Source of the DNA: Sterolibacterium denitrificans
Lineage (GTDB): Bacteria > Pseudomonadota > Gammaproteobacteria > Burkholderiales > Rhodocyclaceae
Length of the DNA: 64,000 bases
Direction of reading: 5' to 3'
Assembly: GCF_900174485.1 (NCBI RefSeq)
Contig: NZ_LT837803.1
Span: forward strand, 496,001 to 560,000
Positions within the stretch are counted from its first letter, which is position 1; every line of letters starts with the position of its first letter. The notes beneath the pieces are model-generated. The model did no database searches, was not told the origin of the DNA, and saw only the letters and a program-made list of their open reading frames with translations. Positions 42,645 to 55,634 of this stretch are shown one piece after another. Position numbers and translations under genes: made by a program.

Positions 42645-42709
42645 TCGTCATTCCCGCGAAAGCGGGAATCCAGTACGTTCCTGGGTCCCCGCTTTCGCGG
42701 GGACGACGA
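42645..42709. repeat. Composite intergenic palindromic repeat (dRS3-like), full copy
   Basis: ATTCCCGCGAAAGCGGGAAT and GTCCCCGCTTTCGCGGGGAC joined by CCAGTACGTTCCTGG. Nearly the reverse complement of 25710-25772. Confidence 0.85.
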
Positions 42710-42981
42710 ATATGTATCAAGCGTGCAACCCTGCATCAGCTTCCCCGGCGCTACGCACCACGCTCTGTCCGTTGAGTTACGACGCTTTTCAATTCCCCTC
42801 TGCGCCGCCGAACGGAGCTGGCCTCGGACGGGGATGTCCTGCTTTGCTGTTCGAGCGCAGCGAGTTTGCAAAGCAGGCCGGCCGAGGACTGCGCAGTGAG
42901 GGCAGCCCGGCTTCGCCGGGCCGGCAAAGCGGCAGGAGCCCGAAGGGCGGAGCCACCCGTAGAGGTGGGGCGCGTTCTTTG

Positions 42982-43011
42982 GTTACTTTTTGCCGCGCGG
43001 CAAAAAGTAAC
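42982..43011. repeat. 30-bp perfect palindrome
   Basis: GTTACTTTTTGCCGC followed at once by its reverse complement. As RNA it forms a 15-pair hairpin with A/T-rich base, and could end transcription from either side (topB or the MsbA-like gene). Confidence 0.75.
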
Positions 43012-43141
43012 TCGCCCGCCGGGGCGAGTCCCGGCTTCAACGCGCCGTCAGAAAACAACCCGCCAACCCCAAATCACCCACCAAGACGAAATCCCGGCAT
43101 CATCACACCGCCGAAGAAAACCATCCAGTCCACCGCCAGAC

Positions 43142-44938
<1,797 letters not shown>

Positions 44939-45134
44939 GGGCGGGCGGCGGAATGCCGCGTCAGGCGTGCGGATAGACTGGGCCGGGCATTATGCCACGC
45001 GGCCGTTAGTCCGTTCAGACGATGAGCCTGCTGCGGCTTGGTGCAACGATTCGCCGGTTTACCGAGCGTGGCCATGCCGCTTTGGCGCATGCCGACTACT
45101 TTACCGGCTATCACCAAGAACAACGAGGAGTGAC

Positions 45135-46820
45135 ATGAGCATCGAAACCAACACATATGACGTCATCGTCGTCGGCTCCGGCGCCGGCGCCATGCTTGCC
45201 GCAGCGCGCGCCCACGATCTCGGCCTGTCGGTGCTGGTGGTGGAAAAAAGCGACAAGTACGGCGGTACCTCGGCGGTTTCCGGCGGCGCGGTGTGGATTC
45301 CCAACAACAGCCAGATGCAGATCAAGGACAGCTTCGATGAAGCGCTGACCTACCTCAAGGCCGCGACCCAGGGGCTGGTGGCCGAGGACCGGCTGCTGGC
45401 CTACCTGGAAAGCGCGCCGCAGATGGTCGAGTACATCAACGCCAACATGACGCTGCAGTACTTCCCCTGCCATCGCTACCCGGATTATTACCAGCATCTG
45501 CCGGGCGCCAAACCGGGCGGGCGCACCATGGAACCCATGCTGTTCGATGCGGCCCTGCTCGGCGATGAGTTCGCCAACCTGCGCATGGCGTACACCGGCA
45601 CCCTGCTGATGGGCAAGGCCAGCATGACCGCCACCGAAGCCCACGTGATGCTGGCAAAAGAACCCGGCTGGATGTTGCAGGTCATCAAGAGCCTGGGCCG
45701 CTATTACCTCGATCTGCCCTGGCGTCTGAAGAGCAGGCACGACCGCAAGCGCGGCCTGGGCAATGCCATGGCCGCCGGCCTGCGCCATGCCCTGCTGGAG
45801 CGCAAGGTGCCGTTGTGGCTGAACACGCCTTTCGAATCGCTGATCACCGAGGGCGCCGAAAACAAACGCGTCACCGGCATCGTCGTCAAGCGCAACGGCC
45901 AGACGCTCCAGCTCACCGCCCGGCGCGGCGTGGTGCTCGGCGCCGGCGGCTTCGAGCGCAATCAGCAGATGCGCGAGCAGTACCTGCCCAAGCCGACCAA
46001 TGCCGCCTGGAGCGCGACGCCGCCGCACAACACTGGCGACACCATTCGCGCCGCGATGGACATCGGCGCCAGGGCCGAGCTGATGGACTGGGCCTGGTGG
46101 GTGCCGTCGATCCACGTGCCCGGCGAAGCCGCCCAGACCGGCCTGTTCGCCGAGCGCAACCTGCCCGGCTGCATCGTGGTGAATGGCAAGGGCCAGCGTT
46201 TCATCAATGAGGCTTCGCCCTATCTCGAATTCGGCGCGGCAATGTATGAAAACCACGCCAGGAGCGGTTCGGCCGTGCCAGCCTGGCTGATCTTCGATGG
46301 CAAATTCCGCTACAACTACCCAATGGGGCCGCTGATGCCCGGCCAGATCCAGCCGGATCGCAAAGCCTGGCTGGGCAAGGTGTACTGGAGGGACGACACG
46401 CTGGAAGGTCTGGCCAAACAGATCGGCGTCGATGCCGCCGGCCTGAAGCAAAGCGTCGAACTCAACAACCAGTATGCGCAGGACGGCAAGGACAGGGAGT
46501 TCGACAAGGGCGGCAACGTCTTCGATCGCTATTACGGCGACTACAACGTCAAGCCCAACCCCTGCCTGGCGCCGATCGGCAAGCCGCCCTACTACGCCAT
46601 GCGCGTCGATGCCGGCGACATCGGCACCAAGGGCGGCCTGCTCACCGACAAGGACGCGCGCGTGCTGGATGAATCGGATCGGCCGATCGAAGGCTTGTAC
46701 TGCATCGGCAACAACTCGGCTTCGGTGATGGGCAAGGCCTATCCGGGCGCCGGCGGCACGCTCGGTCCGGCGATGACCTTCGGCTTCCGCGCGGCCAACC
46801 ATATCGCCGCGAGCAAGTGA
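45135..46820 (+). CDS. FAD-binding dehydrogenase, 3-ketosteroid delta-1-dehydrogenase-like
   Basis: 561 residues of the fumarate-reductase/KstD flavoprotein class. FAD motif VIVVGSGAGAMLAAARA, then EKSDKYGGTSAVSGGAVWIP. The C-terminal SASVMGKAYPGAGGTLGPAM is the KstD-type active-site segment with a Tyr before PGAGGT. ATG 45135 with GAGGAG upstream. Transcribed away from msbA. KstD removes two hydrogens from ring A of 3-ketosteroids; related enzymes act on other ketones, so activity needs proof. Confidence 0.85.
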   Translation: MSIETNTYDVIVVGSGAGAMLAAARAHDLGLSVLVVEKSDKYGGTSAVSGGAVWIPNNSQMQIKDSFDEALTYLKAATQGLVAEDRLLAYLESAPQMVEYINANMTLQYFPCHRYPDYYQHLPGAKPGGRTMEPMLFDAALLGDEFANLRMAYTGTLLMGKASMTATEAHVMLAKEPGWMLQVIKSLGRYYLDLPWRLKSRHDRKRGLGNAMAAGLRHALLERKVPLWLNTPFESLITEGAENKRVTGIVVKRNGQTLQLTARRGVVLGAGGFERNQQMREQYLPKPTNAAWSATPPHNTGDTIRAAMDIGARAELMDWAWWVPSIHVPGEAAQTGLFAERNLPGCIVVNGKGQRFINEASPYLEFGAAMYENHARSGSAVPAWLIFDGKFRYNYPMGPLMPGQIQPDRKAWLGKVYWRDDTLEGLAKQIGVDAAGLKQSVELNNQYAQDGKDREFDKGGNVFDRYYGDYNVKPNPCLAPIGKPPYYAMRVDAGDIGTKGGLLTDKDARVLDESDRPIEGLYCIGNNSASVMGKAYPGAGGTLGPAMTFGFRAANHIAASK

Positions 46821-46871
46821 GGCGCAGCGCTCGGGGGCGCCGTCCCTGAGCGGGTTTTGCAGTTCACCGTT

Positions 46872-47945
<1,074 letters not shown>

Positions 47946-48142
47946 GGCAGTCTCCAATCGATTGACTCTGCAAAGGGCAGTTTAGGGCATGTTCCGGGCT
48001 GGATACACGTACGATGCACGCCTGTGAAATACGCCACGATGTGATTTACTTCACCGGCTTTAGCCTCTTCCTCCCGTTAAAGTTTCCGCTTTTCCAGTCG
48101 TATAAACAGCCATTGCCGGCAGGGAAACCAAGGGAGAATGTC

Positions 48143-48400
48143 ATGCAGCACCTGGCTCTGGCGTTTCATCGAGCAAATGCGAGCGCAACCACCGCGCGTA
48201 CTGCCGAGCGTCGCAACCTGATTCCGCAATTGCGCGAGCTGGCGAATCAACTGGCCGCCACGATTCGCGAGGGCAGCCCGGCCCAGGCGCGTCGCCTGGC
48301 GCATCAGTACATCCTGCCGCCGATTGCCTGGGGCTTTCTGGCCTCCTGCCTGCAACAGCAGAATATTTCCGCCGAGGTCATCGTCGGCGTGTTGTCCTGA
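48143..48400 (+). CDS. Small hypothetical protein
   Basis: 85 residues (MQHLALAFHRANASATTART start), helical and basic with a hydrophobic second half (ILPPIAWGFLASCLQQQ). AAGGGAG lies seven bases before ATG 48143. Not recognised. A longer frame to 48014 exists but has no ribosome site. Downstream, 48,401-48,677 holds no gene that I can see. Confidence 0.6.
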   Translation: MQHLALAFHRANASATTARTAERRNLIPQLRELANQLAATIREGSPAQARRLAHQYILPPIAWGFLASCLQQQNISAEVIVGVLS

Positions 48401-48677
48401 GTCGTTCCGCGCATCGATGCCTGATGCTTGATGCCTGATCCGGCAGCGGCCGGGTTTTCCGCCGATTCCGTCTCCTTGCCTTCGTCCCGTGTGCGGGCCG
48501 GTGCCATGGCTCGCTTGCGTCGGCGCATTGCCGCCGTTTTGCAAGTCCGCCAATGGCAGGTATGCTTGCGCCGGAACGGCAGCGGCGGCAGGACGTGGCG
48601 TGTCTGCCGGTCGGTCGGGCAAGGAGTCGGTGTATGTGGCGCATGCATTGCGACAGGACGGAAAAGAGAGGGCGGCA

Positions 48678-49565
48678 ATGAAAGTCGAACGCATCGTGGC
48701 GGCAACGGATTTTTCGCGTTCGGCAGAGGCAGCGGTTCATAGGGCTGCCCTGTTGGCCAAGGCGGCCGGCGCCCGTCTGGATGTGCTGCATGCCATCAAC
48801 CTGTCGCCGCTGACCGGCGCCTGGCGCAATCTCATCGACGGCGACGGTTTCAGCGAGAGCCGTTTGCGCGAAAGTGCCGGCGCCCGCATGGCGCAGTTTG
48901 TCGAGGATCTGGCCCGGCGTACCGGCGTGATGCCGCAGACGCATATCCTGTCCGGCAAACCGGCGCAGGCCGTTGCCAACTGGGCCAAGGAGGCTGCAGC
49001 CGATCTGGTGGTCGTCGGTGCGCATGGCGAGCATCTATTGCTCGATCTGTTCATCGGCTCCACCGCACTCAAGCTGCTGCGCCTGGCAAACCAGCCGGTG
49101 CTGCTGGCCAAGCAGACGCCGCTGTTCGCTTACGAACGCATCCTCATCGCCACGGATTTCTCGCCAGCCTCGCGCGCGGCGGCCAATCTGGCGGCCAGTC
49201 TGCTGGGGGATGCCGAGCTGTACGTCTTTCACGTCTATGAAGTGCCGTTCGAGCGTGAACTGTATTACGCCGGCAGCGATGACGATGCGGTCGATTATTA
49301 CCGGCGCATCGGACAGAACGAGGCGCGCCGGCAAATGGATGAGTTCATTCTGACGCTGGACGAGCCCGAGCGCTTCATCGGCCGCGTTCGTCATGGTTAT
49401 GCGCCGGTGCTGGTGAACCAGTATGCCGCCGAGATCAAGGCGGATCTGCTGGTGCTGGGTTCGAACCGCCAGTCGGAACTGGCGGCCACGCTGTTCGGCA
49501 GCGTTGCGGCGCATCTGGTGAATGAATCGCGCGGCGATTTGCTGCTGGTGCCTTCAGCGGTCTGA
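48678..49565 (+). CDS. Tandem universal stress protein (two UspA domains)
   Basis: 295 residues, two Usp domains of about 145: IVAATDFSRSAEAAV ... VVVGAHGEHLLLDLFIGSTA and ILIATDFSPASRAAAN ... LVLGSNRQSELAATLFGSVA. The G-2x-G-9x-G(S/T) nucleotide motif is close to canonical in the first domain and altered in the second. Stress protein; neighbours the Mrp antiporter operon on the opposite strand. Confidence 0.9.
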   Translation: MKVERIVAATDFSRSAEAAVHRAALLAKAAGARLDVLHAINLSPLTGAWRNLIDGDGFSESRLRESAGARMAQFVEDLARRTGVMPQTHILSGKPAQAVANWAKEAAADLVVVGAHGEHLLLDLFIGSTALKLLRLANQPVLLAKQTPLFAYERILIATDFSPASRAAANLAASLLGDAELYVFHVYEVPFERELYYAGSDDDAVDYYRRIGQNEARRQMDEFILTLDEPERFIGRVRHGYAPVLVNQYAAEIKADLLVLGSNRQSELAATLFGSVAAHLVNESRGDLLLVPSAV

Positions 49566-49586
49566 GCGACGGAATTCGACGGAATT

Positions 49587-49913
49587 TCAGGACTTCTTCC
49601 GTTCCTGCCGCTCGCGCAATATCGCCGCCTGCATCAGCATGATCGCGGTGACCGGCGCGGTCAGCAGGATGAACAGGGTGATCAGCAGTTCATGGATCAC
49701 CAGGCGCTGCGCCAGGGCCGAGGAAACGAGCATCGAGGCAATGATGATGCAGCCCGCGCCCAGGGTGCTGCCCATCGTCGGCGCATGAATCCGGGCAAAA
49801 AAGGACTGCAGGCGCAGCAGTCCGAGCGCGCCGACGAGCGTCAGCAGGCCGCCGCAGATCAGCAGCAGGGCGGCGGGCAGCGCGGCCCAGAGTGGAACGT
49901 CCGCCACGTTCAT
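49587..49913 (-). CDS. mnhG: Mrp Na+/H+ antiporter subunit G
   Basis: 108 residues, three membrane helices (ALLLICGGLLTLVGALGLLR start; FARIHAPTMGSTLGAG is the MrpG signature). Last gene of the mrp operon, 73 bp beyond mnhF. Small subunit needed for assembly of the antiporter. Confidence 0.93.
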   Translation of the reverse strand: MNVADVPLWAALPAALLLICGGLLTLVGALGLLRLQSFFARIHAPTMGSTLGAGCIIIASMLVSSALAQRLVIHELLITLFILLTAPVTAIMLMQAAILRERQERKKS

Positions 49914-49986
49914 GGGTTCTCTTCCTTCCGACCCGTTTCAAGGAGGTGACGGGTGTTCGCCGCTGCGCGGTGCCGCGTCATGGGTT

Positions 49987-50268
49987 TCATGGTTCGATCA
50001 CCTCGCCGCGCAGCAGGAACTTCGCCATCGCCGTGGAGCCGACGAAGCCGAACAGCGCGATCAGCAGGGCGATGTCGAAATAAACGGCGGAACCGAAGCC
50101 GATGCCGAGCATCAGGATGGTCAGCATGCCGTTGATGTAGAGCGTGTCGAGCGCCAGGATGCGGTCCTGGGCGGCGGGGCCGCGCAGCAGCCGGATCAGG
50201 GCGCAGAGGATGGCCAGCGCGAAGCAGGCCAGCGCGAAGTTCACGGCGAAAGGCAGGATGGCGTTCAT
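49987..50268 (-). CDS. mnhF: Mrp Na+/H+ antiporter subunit F
   Basis: 93 residues, three helices, with the MrpF pattern LLRGPAAQDRILALDTLYIN. Overlaps the mnhE stop by 4 bp. Confidence 0.93.
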   Translation of the reverse strand: MNAILPFAVNFALACFALAILCALIRLLRGPAAQDRILALDTLYINGMLTILMLGIGFGSAVYFDIALLIALFGFVGSTAMAKFLLRGEVIEP

Positions 50269-50753
50269 TCGAAGATCTCCATCAATGGGCGTTCGTAGCG
50301 ATGCTTGATCGTGCGGATCCAGGCCGCCTCGTCCTGCAGGTCGAGGACGTGCAGCGTGAGCATGCCGCTCGCCGGGTCGTAGCCGGACCAGACCGTGCCC
50401 GGCGTGCTGGTGATGATGATGGCAAGCATCGCCAGGCCGTGCGGATCGCGCAGGTCGAGCGGGATGTCCAGAAAGCCGATGGTCGGCTGGCGCTGCGCGG
50501 CGCCGAGCACGATGCGCCCGACGCCGATGTTGGAGCGCACGATGTCGAGGAGCACGTGCCAGATCAGGCCGATGGCGACGTGCAGACGGCGCGGCCAGGC
50601 CGACAGCGGGCGCAGGCGGGTGACTGCGGCGCTGACCAGCACGGCCAGGATGATGCCGAGCAGGAGGTTGGCGAAATCGAGACTGTCATTGAGCAGCAGC
50701 CACACGATCGTCAGCACGACCGGCAGGAGCGGCACCAGGAGCGGACGCTTCAT
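50265..50753 (-). CDS. mnhE: Mrp Na+/H+ antiporter subunit E
   Basis: 162 residues: two N-terminal membrane helices, then the soluble MrpE domain (IIITSTPGTVWSGYDPASG is the conserved stretch). ATG 50753 overlaps mnhD by 4 bp. Confidence 0.93.
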   Translation of the reverse strand: MKRPLLVPLLPVVLTIVWLLLNDSLDFANLLLGIILAVLVSAAVTRLRPLSAWPRRLHVAIGLIWHVLLDIVRSNIGVGRIVLGAAQRQPTIGFLDIPLDLRDPHGLAMLAIIITSTPGTVWSGYDPASGMLTLHVLDLQDEAAWIRTIKHRYERPLMEIFE

Positions 50754-52393
50754 CGCATGTCTCCTGCGGCCGCGCCCGGCAGCACTTCGCCGACATAGAG
50801 CGACACATCGTGCAGCGCGCGCGCGGCCGTCTCGAAGTAGGCCATGGCCGGGCCGGCGCCGAAGGCCAGCGCCAGGCACAGCAGCACCAGCCCGCCCACC
50901 GGGGCGGCTTCCAGCCATTGCAGGCGCGGCGTCGGACGCTGGCTGTCCCAGAAGACGCGAACTCCCAGGCGCGACAGGGCGATCAAACCGGCCAGTCCCG
51001 ACAGCAGCAGGGCCGCGAAGAACAAACCCGTGTGCAGCGCCGAGGCCGCGGGCAGGGCGGCGACGGCAGCCTTGAGCAGCGCGAACTTGGCGACGAAGCC
51101 GGACAGCGGCGGCAGGCCGGAGAGCACCGCGGCGCAGGAGAAGAAGGCCAGCCCGAGGAAGGCCATCGCCGCCGGGATGGGGGTGCCGGCCTCTTCGCCC
51201 AGCGCGTCGGGATGTTCCGATTCGTGCCGGTCCTGCAGGCCGAAGGCCTCGGAGCTGATGGCCAGGAAATCGGCGGTGGCCGCACGGTTGCGCTCGGCCA
51301 GTTCGATCAGCATGAAGAAGGCGCCGCTGCCGAGCACCGAACTGGCGAGATAGTAGAGCGCCGGGCCGGTCAGGGTGGTGCCGGTGAAGCCGAAGGCCGC
51401 CAGCAGGGTGCCGGAAGAGACGATGACCAGGAAGCCGGCCAGGCGGTCGAGTTTCTGCGCGGCGAGCACGCCCAGGGTACCTGTGGCGATGGTGGCCAGT
51501 CCGCAGTAGAACAGCCAGTCGCCTTTGAAGGGCGCCGGGGCGACGTCCTGGCCGAACAGGATGGAAAAGCGCAGCAGCGCATACACGCCGACCTTGGTGA
51601 GGATCGCGAAAATGCCGCCCACCGGCGCCGTGGCTGTGGCATAGGTGGCGGGCAGCCAGAAGTTGAGCGGCCAGGCGCCGGCCTTGACGAGGAAGACGAT
51701 GCCGAGCAGCAGCGCGCCCAGCTCGAACAGCGCGCGCGACTCGGCGTCGAGCCGCGGGACGACGAGCGCCAGCTCGGCCATGTTGAGAGTGCCGGAGACG
51801 CCGTAGATCAGCGCGGCGGCGACCAGGAACACCAGCGAGGCGACGAGGTTGACCGCGATGTAGTGCAGGCCCGCCTTCACGCGCGGCGCGCCCGAGCCGT
51901 GCAGCGCCAGCCCGTAGGAGGCCGCCAGCAGCACCTCGAAGAAGACGAACAGGTTGAACAGGTCGCCGGCGAGGAAGGCGCCGTTCAGCCCCATCAGCAG
52001 GAACTGGAACAGCGGCAGGAAGTGGCTGCCGGCGCGTTCCCAGCGCGCCAGCGCATACACCAGCGCGGCCAGCCCCAGGGTGGCGGTGAGGGTCAGCATG
52101 ATGGCCGCCAGGCGATCCACCACCAGCACGATGCCGAAGGGCGCGGCCCAGTTGCCGAGCGCGTAGACGCTGATGCCACTGATGCTGACGCCGCTCCCGT
52201 CTGCGCCGCTCCAGGGCATGGCGAGCCGGCCGTCGGCGATGGCCAGCAGGGCGAGCGCGACGGCCAGTTGCGCCAGCGTGGCGGCCAGAGCGAACAGGGC
52301 GCGCCGGCCGTGGCGCGTTTCGCTGGAGAACAAGAGCAGCGCGCCCGTCAAGAGCGGCAGCAGGATCGGCAGGATGGGCAGGTGCTGCATCAT
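50750..52393 (-). CDS. mnhD: Mrp Na+/H+ antiporter subunit D
   Basis: 547 residues, about 14 helices, homologous to NuoM/NuoN. The proton-path Lys occurs in LVKAGAWPLNFWLP and the conserved Glu near RWERAGSHFLPLFQFLLMG. A Glu/His/Asp-rich loop (RHESEHPDALGEEAG) interrupts the late helices. ATGA overlaps on both sides. Confidence 0.95.
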   Translation of the reverse strand: MMQHLPILPILLPLLTGALLLFSSETRHGRRALFALAATLAQLAVALALLAIADGRLAMPWSGADGSGVSISGISVYALGNWAAPFGIVLVVDRLAAIMLTLTATLGLAALVYALARWERAGSHFLPLFQFLLMGLNGAFLAGDLFNLFVFFEVLLAASYGLALHGSGAPRVKAGLHYIAVNLVASLVFLVAAALIYGVSGTLNMAELALVVPRLDAESRALFELGALLLGIVFLVKAGAWPLNFWLPATYATATAPVGGIFAILTKVGVYALLRFSILFGQDVAPAPFKGDWLFYCGLATIATGTLGVLAAQKLDRLAGFLVIVSSGTLLAAFGFTGTTLTGPALYYLASSVLGSGAFFMLIELAERNRAATADFLAISSEAFGLQDRHESEHPDALGEEAGTPIPAAMAFLGLAFFSCAAVLSGLPPLSGFVAKFALLKAAVAALPAASALHTGLFFAALLLSGLAGLIALSRLGVRVFWDSQRPTPRLQWLEAAPVGGLVLLCLALAFGAGPAMAYFETAARALHDVSLYVGEVLPGAAAGDMR

Positions 52394-52743
52394 TCCCGCT
52401 CCGGCTCGCGGCCGTCCACGTGGTCGGTGCCGGAAAGCCCGCGCGCGGCGAGCAGGACGACGAGGAACAGGGCGGTGACCGCGAAGCCGATGACGATGGC
52501 GGTCAGCACCAGCGCCTGCGGCACCGGATCGGCGTAGAGGGCCGGGTTGGCGGCCGCGCCGCGCGTCGCGTCGATCACCGGCGTTGCGCCGACGCGCAGG
52601 CGGCCCATGCCGAAGATGAACAGGTTGACCGCGTAGGAGAGCAGCGACAGGCCCATGATGACCTGGAAGGTGCGCGGGCGCAGCAGCAGATAGATGCCGG
52701 AAGCGGCCATGAGCCCGATGGCAAGGGAAAAGACGATTTCCAT
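52390..52743 (-). CDS. mnhC: Mrp Na+/H+ antiporter subunit C
   Basis: 117 residues, three helices, NuoK-like (IMGLSLLSYAVNLFIFGMG; ALVLTAIVIGFAVTAL). Starts at ATG 52743, overlapping the subunit A stop by one base. Confidence 0.94.
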   Translation of the reverse strand: MEIVFSLAIGLMAASGIYLLLRPRTFQVIMGLSLLSYAVNLFIFGMGRLRVGATPVIDATRGAAANPALYADPVPQALVLTAIVIGFAVTALFLVVLLAARGLSGTDHVDGREPERE

Positions 52744-55634
52744 CAGCGTATTTGTGTTTCTTCGCCCGAAGTTTTGTATTGGAGGTTGCGCAGCGACTGG
52801 TGGGCGATGGCCACCAGCATCAGCACCGTCGCGCCGACCACCAGCATATAGACGCCCAGGTCGAACAGCAGCACGCTCGACAGGTGCAGCTCGCCGAGCC
52901 AGGGCAGTTCGCCATGCCAGGCATAGCTGGTGAGGAAAGGCGTAGCGGCAAACATGGCGCCGAGGCCGGCCACGGCGGCAGCCAGCAGGCCGCTGGCAAT
53001 CCAGTAGAGCGGACGGATGCGCAGGTGCGATTCCACCCACAGGGTGCCGCCGACCAGGTATTGCAGGATCACCGCCGTCGCCAGCACCAGGCCGCCGACG
53101 AAGCCGCCGCCCGGCGCGTTGTGGCCGCGCAGCAGGAAGAACAGCGACACCAGCATGGCCAGCGGCAGCAACAGCCGCACCAGCACGGCGGGCAGCATCA
53201 TGACGCCGCTGGGCAAGAGGGCGGCCGCGTCGTGGGGCGGGTTGCCGCCGTCCTGCTCGCGCTGCTGGCGCGGCAGGGGCACGCTCTCCGGCGCCGGGCG
53301 GAAGCGGCGCAGCAGCGCATACACGGTGAGGGCGACGATGCCCAGCACGGTGATCTCGCCGAAGGTGTCGAAGCCGCGGAAGTCCACCAGGATGACGTTG
53401 ACCACGTTGAGGCCGCCGCCCTGCGGCAGGGACTGCTGGACGAAGAAGGGCGCGATGCCCTCCACCGCCGGCCGGGTCAGCACGGCGTAGGCGAGCGCGG
53501 CGATGCCCAGTCCGCAGCCGCCGGCCAGCAGGCCGTCGCGCAGCCGGTGCAGGCGCGCCGCCGCGCTGCCGCCGGTCCCGGCGATCCGCTCGTCGCGGCG
53601 CGGCAGCCAGCGCAGGCCGAGCAGAATCAGCACGGTGGTGACGACCTCGACCGTGAGCTGGGTCAGCGCCAGGTCGGGGGCCGAGAACCAGACGAAAGTC
53701 AGGCTGGTGGCCAGGCCCGCGCCACCGGCGAAGACGACGGCGGCGAAGCGGTGGTACGTGGCTTGCCAGGCCACGGCCAGAGCGCAGGTACCGCCGACCA
53801 CCCAGAGCAGCGCGAAGGCGGGATCGAGCGGCAGCAGCGCTTGCCCGCCCCGGCCGACGCCGGCGCGCAGCGCCAGCGCGAGGGCGCCGCCGAGGGCCAC
53901 GGCGAAGATCAGCAGCAGTTGCACCTGGAGACGGTTCGAGGACAGCCGCCGCAGCGTCCGCTCGGCGCCGTTCGTCGCCGTCTTCAGCAGCCAGTCGAAG
54001 ATGTTGCGGCCGTCGATGGCCGCGAGCAGCGGCACTTCCATCGCGTGCCGGCGCAGCGCGACGAAGTAGAGCAGCGCACCGCCGCCGAGGGCTACCAGGC
54101 TCATGATGAGGGGCGTATTCAGGCCATGCCAGACCGCCAGGTCGTAGGCCAGCGCGTCGGCGCCGAGGATCGCGTCGGTGGCCGTGTGCAGATAGGGGCC
54201 GATGACCTGCGCGGGGAAAATGCCGACCAGCACGCAGGCGGTGACCAGCAGCGCGCTCGGCAGCAGCATCCAGCGGGTCGGCTCGTGCGGGGCATGGGGC
54301 AGATCCTCTGCCTGCGGGCCGAAGAAAACCTGGTGGATGAAACGCAGCGAATAGGCCACGCTGAACACGCCGGCCAGCGTGGCCGCCAGCGGCAGGCCGA
54401 TGCGCTGCCAGTCGGGTCGGTCGAGGAAGACGGTCTCGGCGAAGAACATCTCCTTGGACAGGAAGCCGTTCAACAGCGGCACGCCGGCCATGGCCGCCGC
54501 CGCCACCACGGCCAGCGCGGCGGTGATCGGCATGGCGCGGGAGAGGCCGGAAAGGCGGCCAATATCGCGCGTCCCGGTCTCGTGATCCACGATGCCGGCG
54601 GCCATGAACAGCGAGGCCTTGAAGGTGGCGTGGTTGACGATGTGGAACACCGCGGCGACCAGCGCCAGATGGCTGTTCATGCCGAGCAGCAGGGTGATCA
54701 GGCCGAGATGGCTGATGGTGGAGTAGGCCAGCACGCCCTTCATGTCCTGCTGGAACATCGCCAGGTAGCCGGCGAGCACCAGCGAGCACAGCCCGGCGCC
54801 GCCGATGATCCAGAACCAGGCGTCGGTGCCGGCCAGCACCGGCCACAGCCGCGCCAGCAGGAATACGCCGGCCTTCACCATGGTCGCCGAGTGCAGGTAG
54901 GCCGATACCGGCGTGGGCGCGGCCATGGCGTGGGGCAGCCAGAAGTGGAAAGGAAACTGCGCGCTCTTGGTCAGCGCGCCCAGCGCGATCAGTACCAGCA
55001 CGGCCGGATACCAGGGGTGTGCCCGGACTTGCTCGCCGGCGGCCAGCACGGTATCGAGGTCGTAGCCGCCGGCGATGTGGCCGAGCAGCAGCACGCCGCC
55101 GAACAGGGCGAGGCCGCCGGTGCCGGTGACGATGAGCGCCATGCGCGCGCCGCGTCGCGCCTCGCCGCGGTGGTGCCAGTAGGCGATGAGCATGAAGGAG
55201 GTCAGGCTGGTCATCTCCCAGAACATCACCATCTGGATCAGGTGGCCGGAGAGCACGACGCCGAGCATGGCGCCCATGAAGGCGAGGAAGAAGGAGAAGA
55301 AGCGCGGCACCGGATCGTCCGGCGACATGTAGTAGCGCGCATACACCACCACCAGCAGCCCCATGCCGCTGACCAGCAGGGCGAACAGCCAGGCGTAGCC
55401 GTCCATGCGCAGGCTTATGTCGAGGCCGAGCACCGGCGCCCAGGGCAGGTCGAAGCGCAGCACGCCTGCGGCGCTTACTTGCGGATACAGGTCGATGATG
55501 ACGAGCGTGATCGCCAGCGCCACGGCGCCGGCCAGCCAGGCCTCGGCATTGCGTGCGTTTGCCGGCAGGAATGCCGCGCACAGGCTGCCGAGAAAAGGCA
55601 GGGAAAGAATCAGGAGAAGCTCCATGCCGGGCAT
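52743..55634 (-). CDS. mnhA: Mrp Na+/H+ antiporter subunit A fused with subunit B
   Basis: 963 residues. Residues 1-790 are MrpA (NuoL-like; [20 protein letters not shown] with the key Lys/His, [14 protein letters not shown], then an MbhD/MbhE-like part). From about 805 an MnhB domain is fused ([20 protein letters not shown] ... GGGFVGGLV). This is the PhaAB layout, so no separate mnhB is needed. First gene of the six-gene operon; the start is ATG 55634 or 55625. Confidence 0.94.
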   Translation of the reverse strand: MPGMELLLILSLPFLGSLCAAFLPANARNAEAWLAGAVALAITLVIIDLYPQVSAAGVLRFDLPWAPVLGLDISLRMDGYAWLFALLVSGMGLLVVVYARYYMSPDDPVPRFFSFFLAFMGAMLGVVLSGHLIQMVMFWEMTSLTSFMLIAYWHHRGEARRGARMALIVTGTGGLALFGGVLLLGHIAGGYDLDTVLAAGEQVRAHPWYPAVLVLIALGALTKSAQFPFHFWLPHAMAAPTPVSAYLHSATMVKAGVFLLARLWPVLAGTDAWFWIIGGAGLCSLVLAGYLAMFQQDMKGVLAYSTISHLGLITLLLGMNSHLALVAAVFHIVNHATFKASLFMAAGIVDHETGTRDIGRLSGLSRAMPITAALAVVAAAAMAGVPLLNGFLSKEMFFAETVFLDRPDWQRIGLPLAATLAGVFSVAYSLRFIHQVFFGPQAEDLPHAPHEPTRWMLLPSALLVTACVLVGIFPAQVIGPYLHTATDAILGADALAYDLAVWHGLNTPLIMSLVALGGGALLYFVALRRHAMEVPLLAAIDGRNIFDWLLKTATNGAERTLRRLSSNRLQVQLLLIFAVALGGALALALRAGVGRGGQALLPLDPAFALLWVVGGTCALAVAWQATYHRFAAVVFAGGAGLATSLTFVWFSAPDLALTQLTVEVVTTVLILLGLRWLPRRDERIAGTGGSAAARLHRLRDGLLAGGCGLGIAALAYAVLTRPAVEGIAPFFVQQSLPQGGGLNVVNVILVDFRGFDTFGEITVLGIVALTVYALLRRFRPAPESVPLPRQQREQDGGNPPHDAAALLPSGVMMLPAVLVRLLLPLAMLVSLFFLLRGHNAPGGGFVGGLVLATAVILQYLVGGTLWVESHLRIRPLYWIASGLLAAAVAGLGAMFAATPFLTSYAWHGELPWLGELHLSSVLLFDLGVYMLVVGATVLMLVAIAHQSLRNLQYKTSGEETQIR

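Larger units (their letters stand above)
42599..43101. repeat. Gene-free element bounded by 27-bp inverted repeats
   Basis: Left GATGCCGGGATTTCGTCT-CGGTGGGTG (42599-42625) is repeated inverted at 43075-43101 with 26 of 27 matches. Inside are the composite repeat 42645-42709, a nested stem CCTGCTTTGC / GCAAAGCAGG (42838-42877), GCCCGGC / GCCGGGC, and a 30-bp palindrome. No protein frame looks real. It may be a non-autonomous element (MITE-like) or a large structured intergenic repeat. Confidence 0.6.

Noticed and set aside
25710..42709. Repeats as a CRISPR array
   Set aside because: Copies are thousands of bases apart, self-complementary and not spaced regularly; no cas genes.
50810..52537. 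575-codon frame on + opposite mnhD/mnhC
   Set aside because: Shadow frame rich in Arg/Gln/Gly; the minus strand has canonical Mrp subunits with ATGA overlaps.
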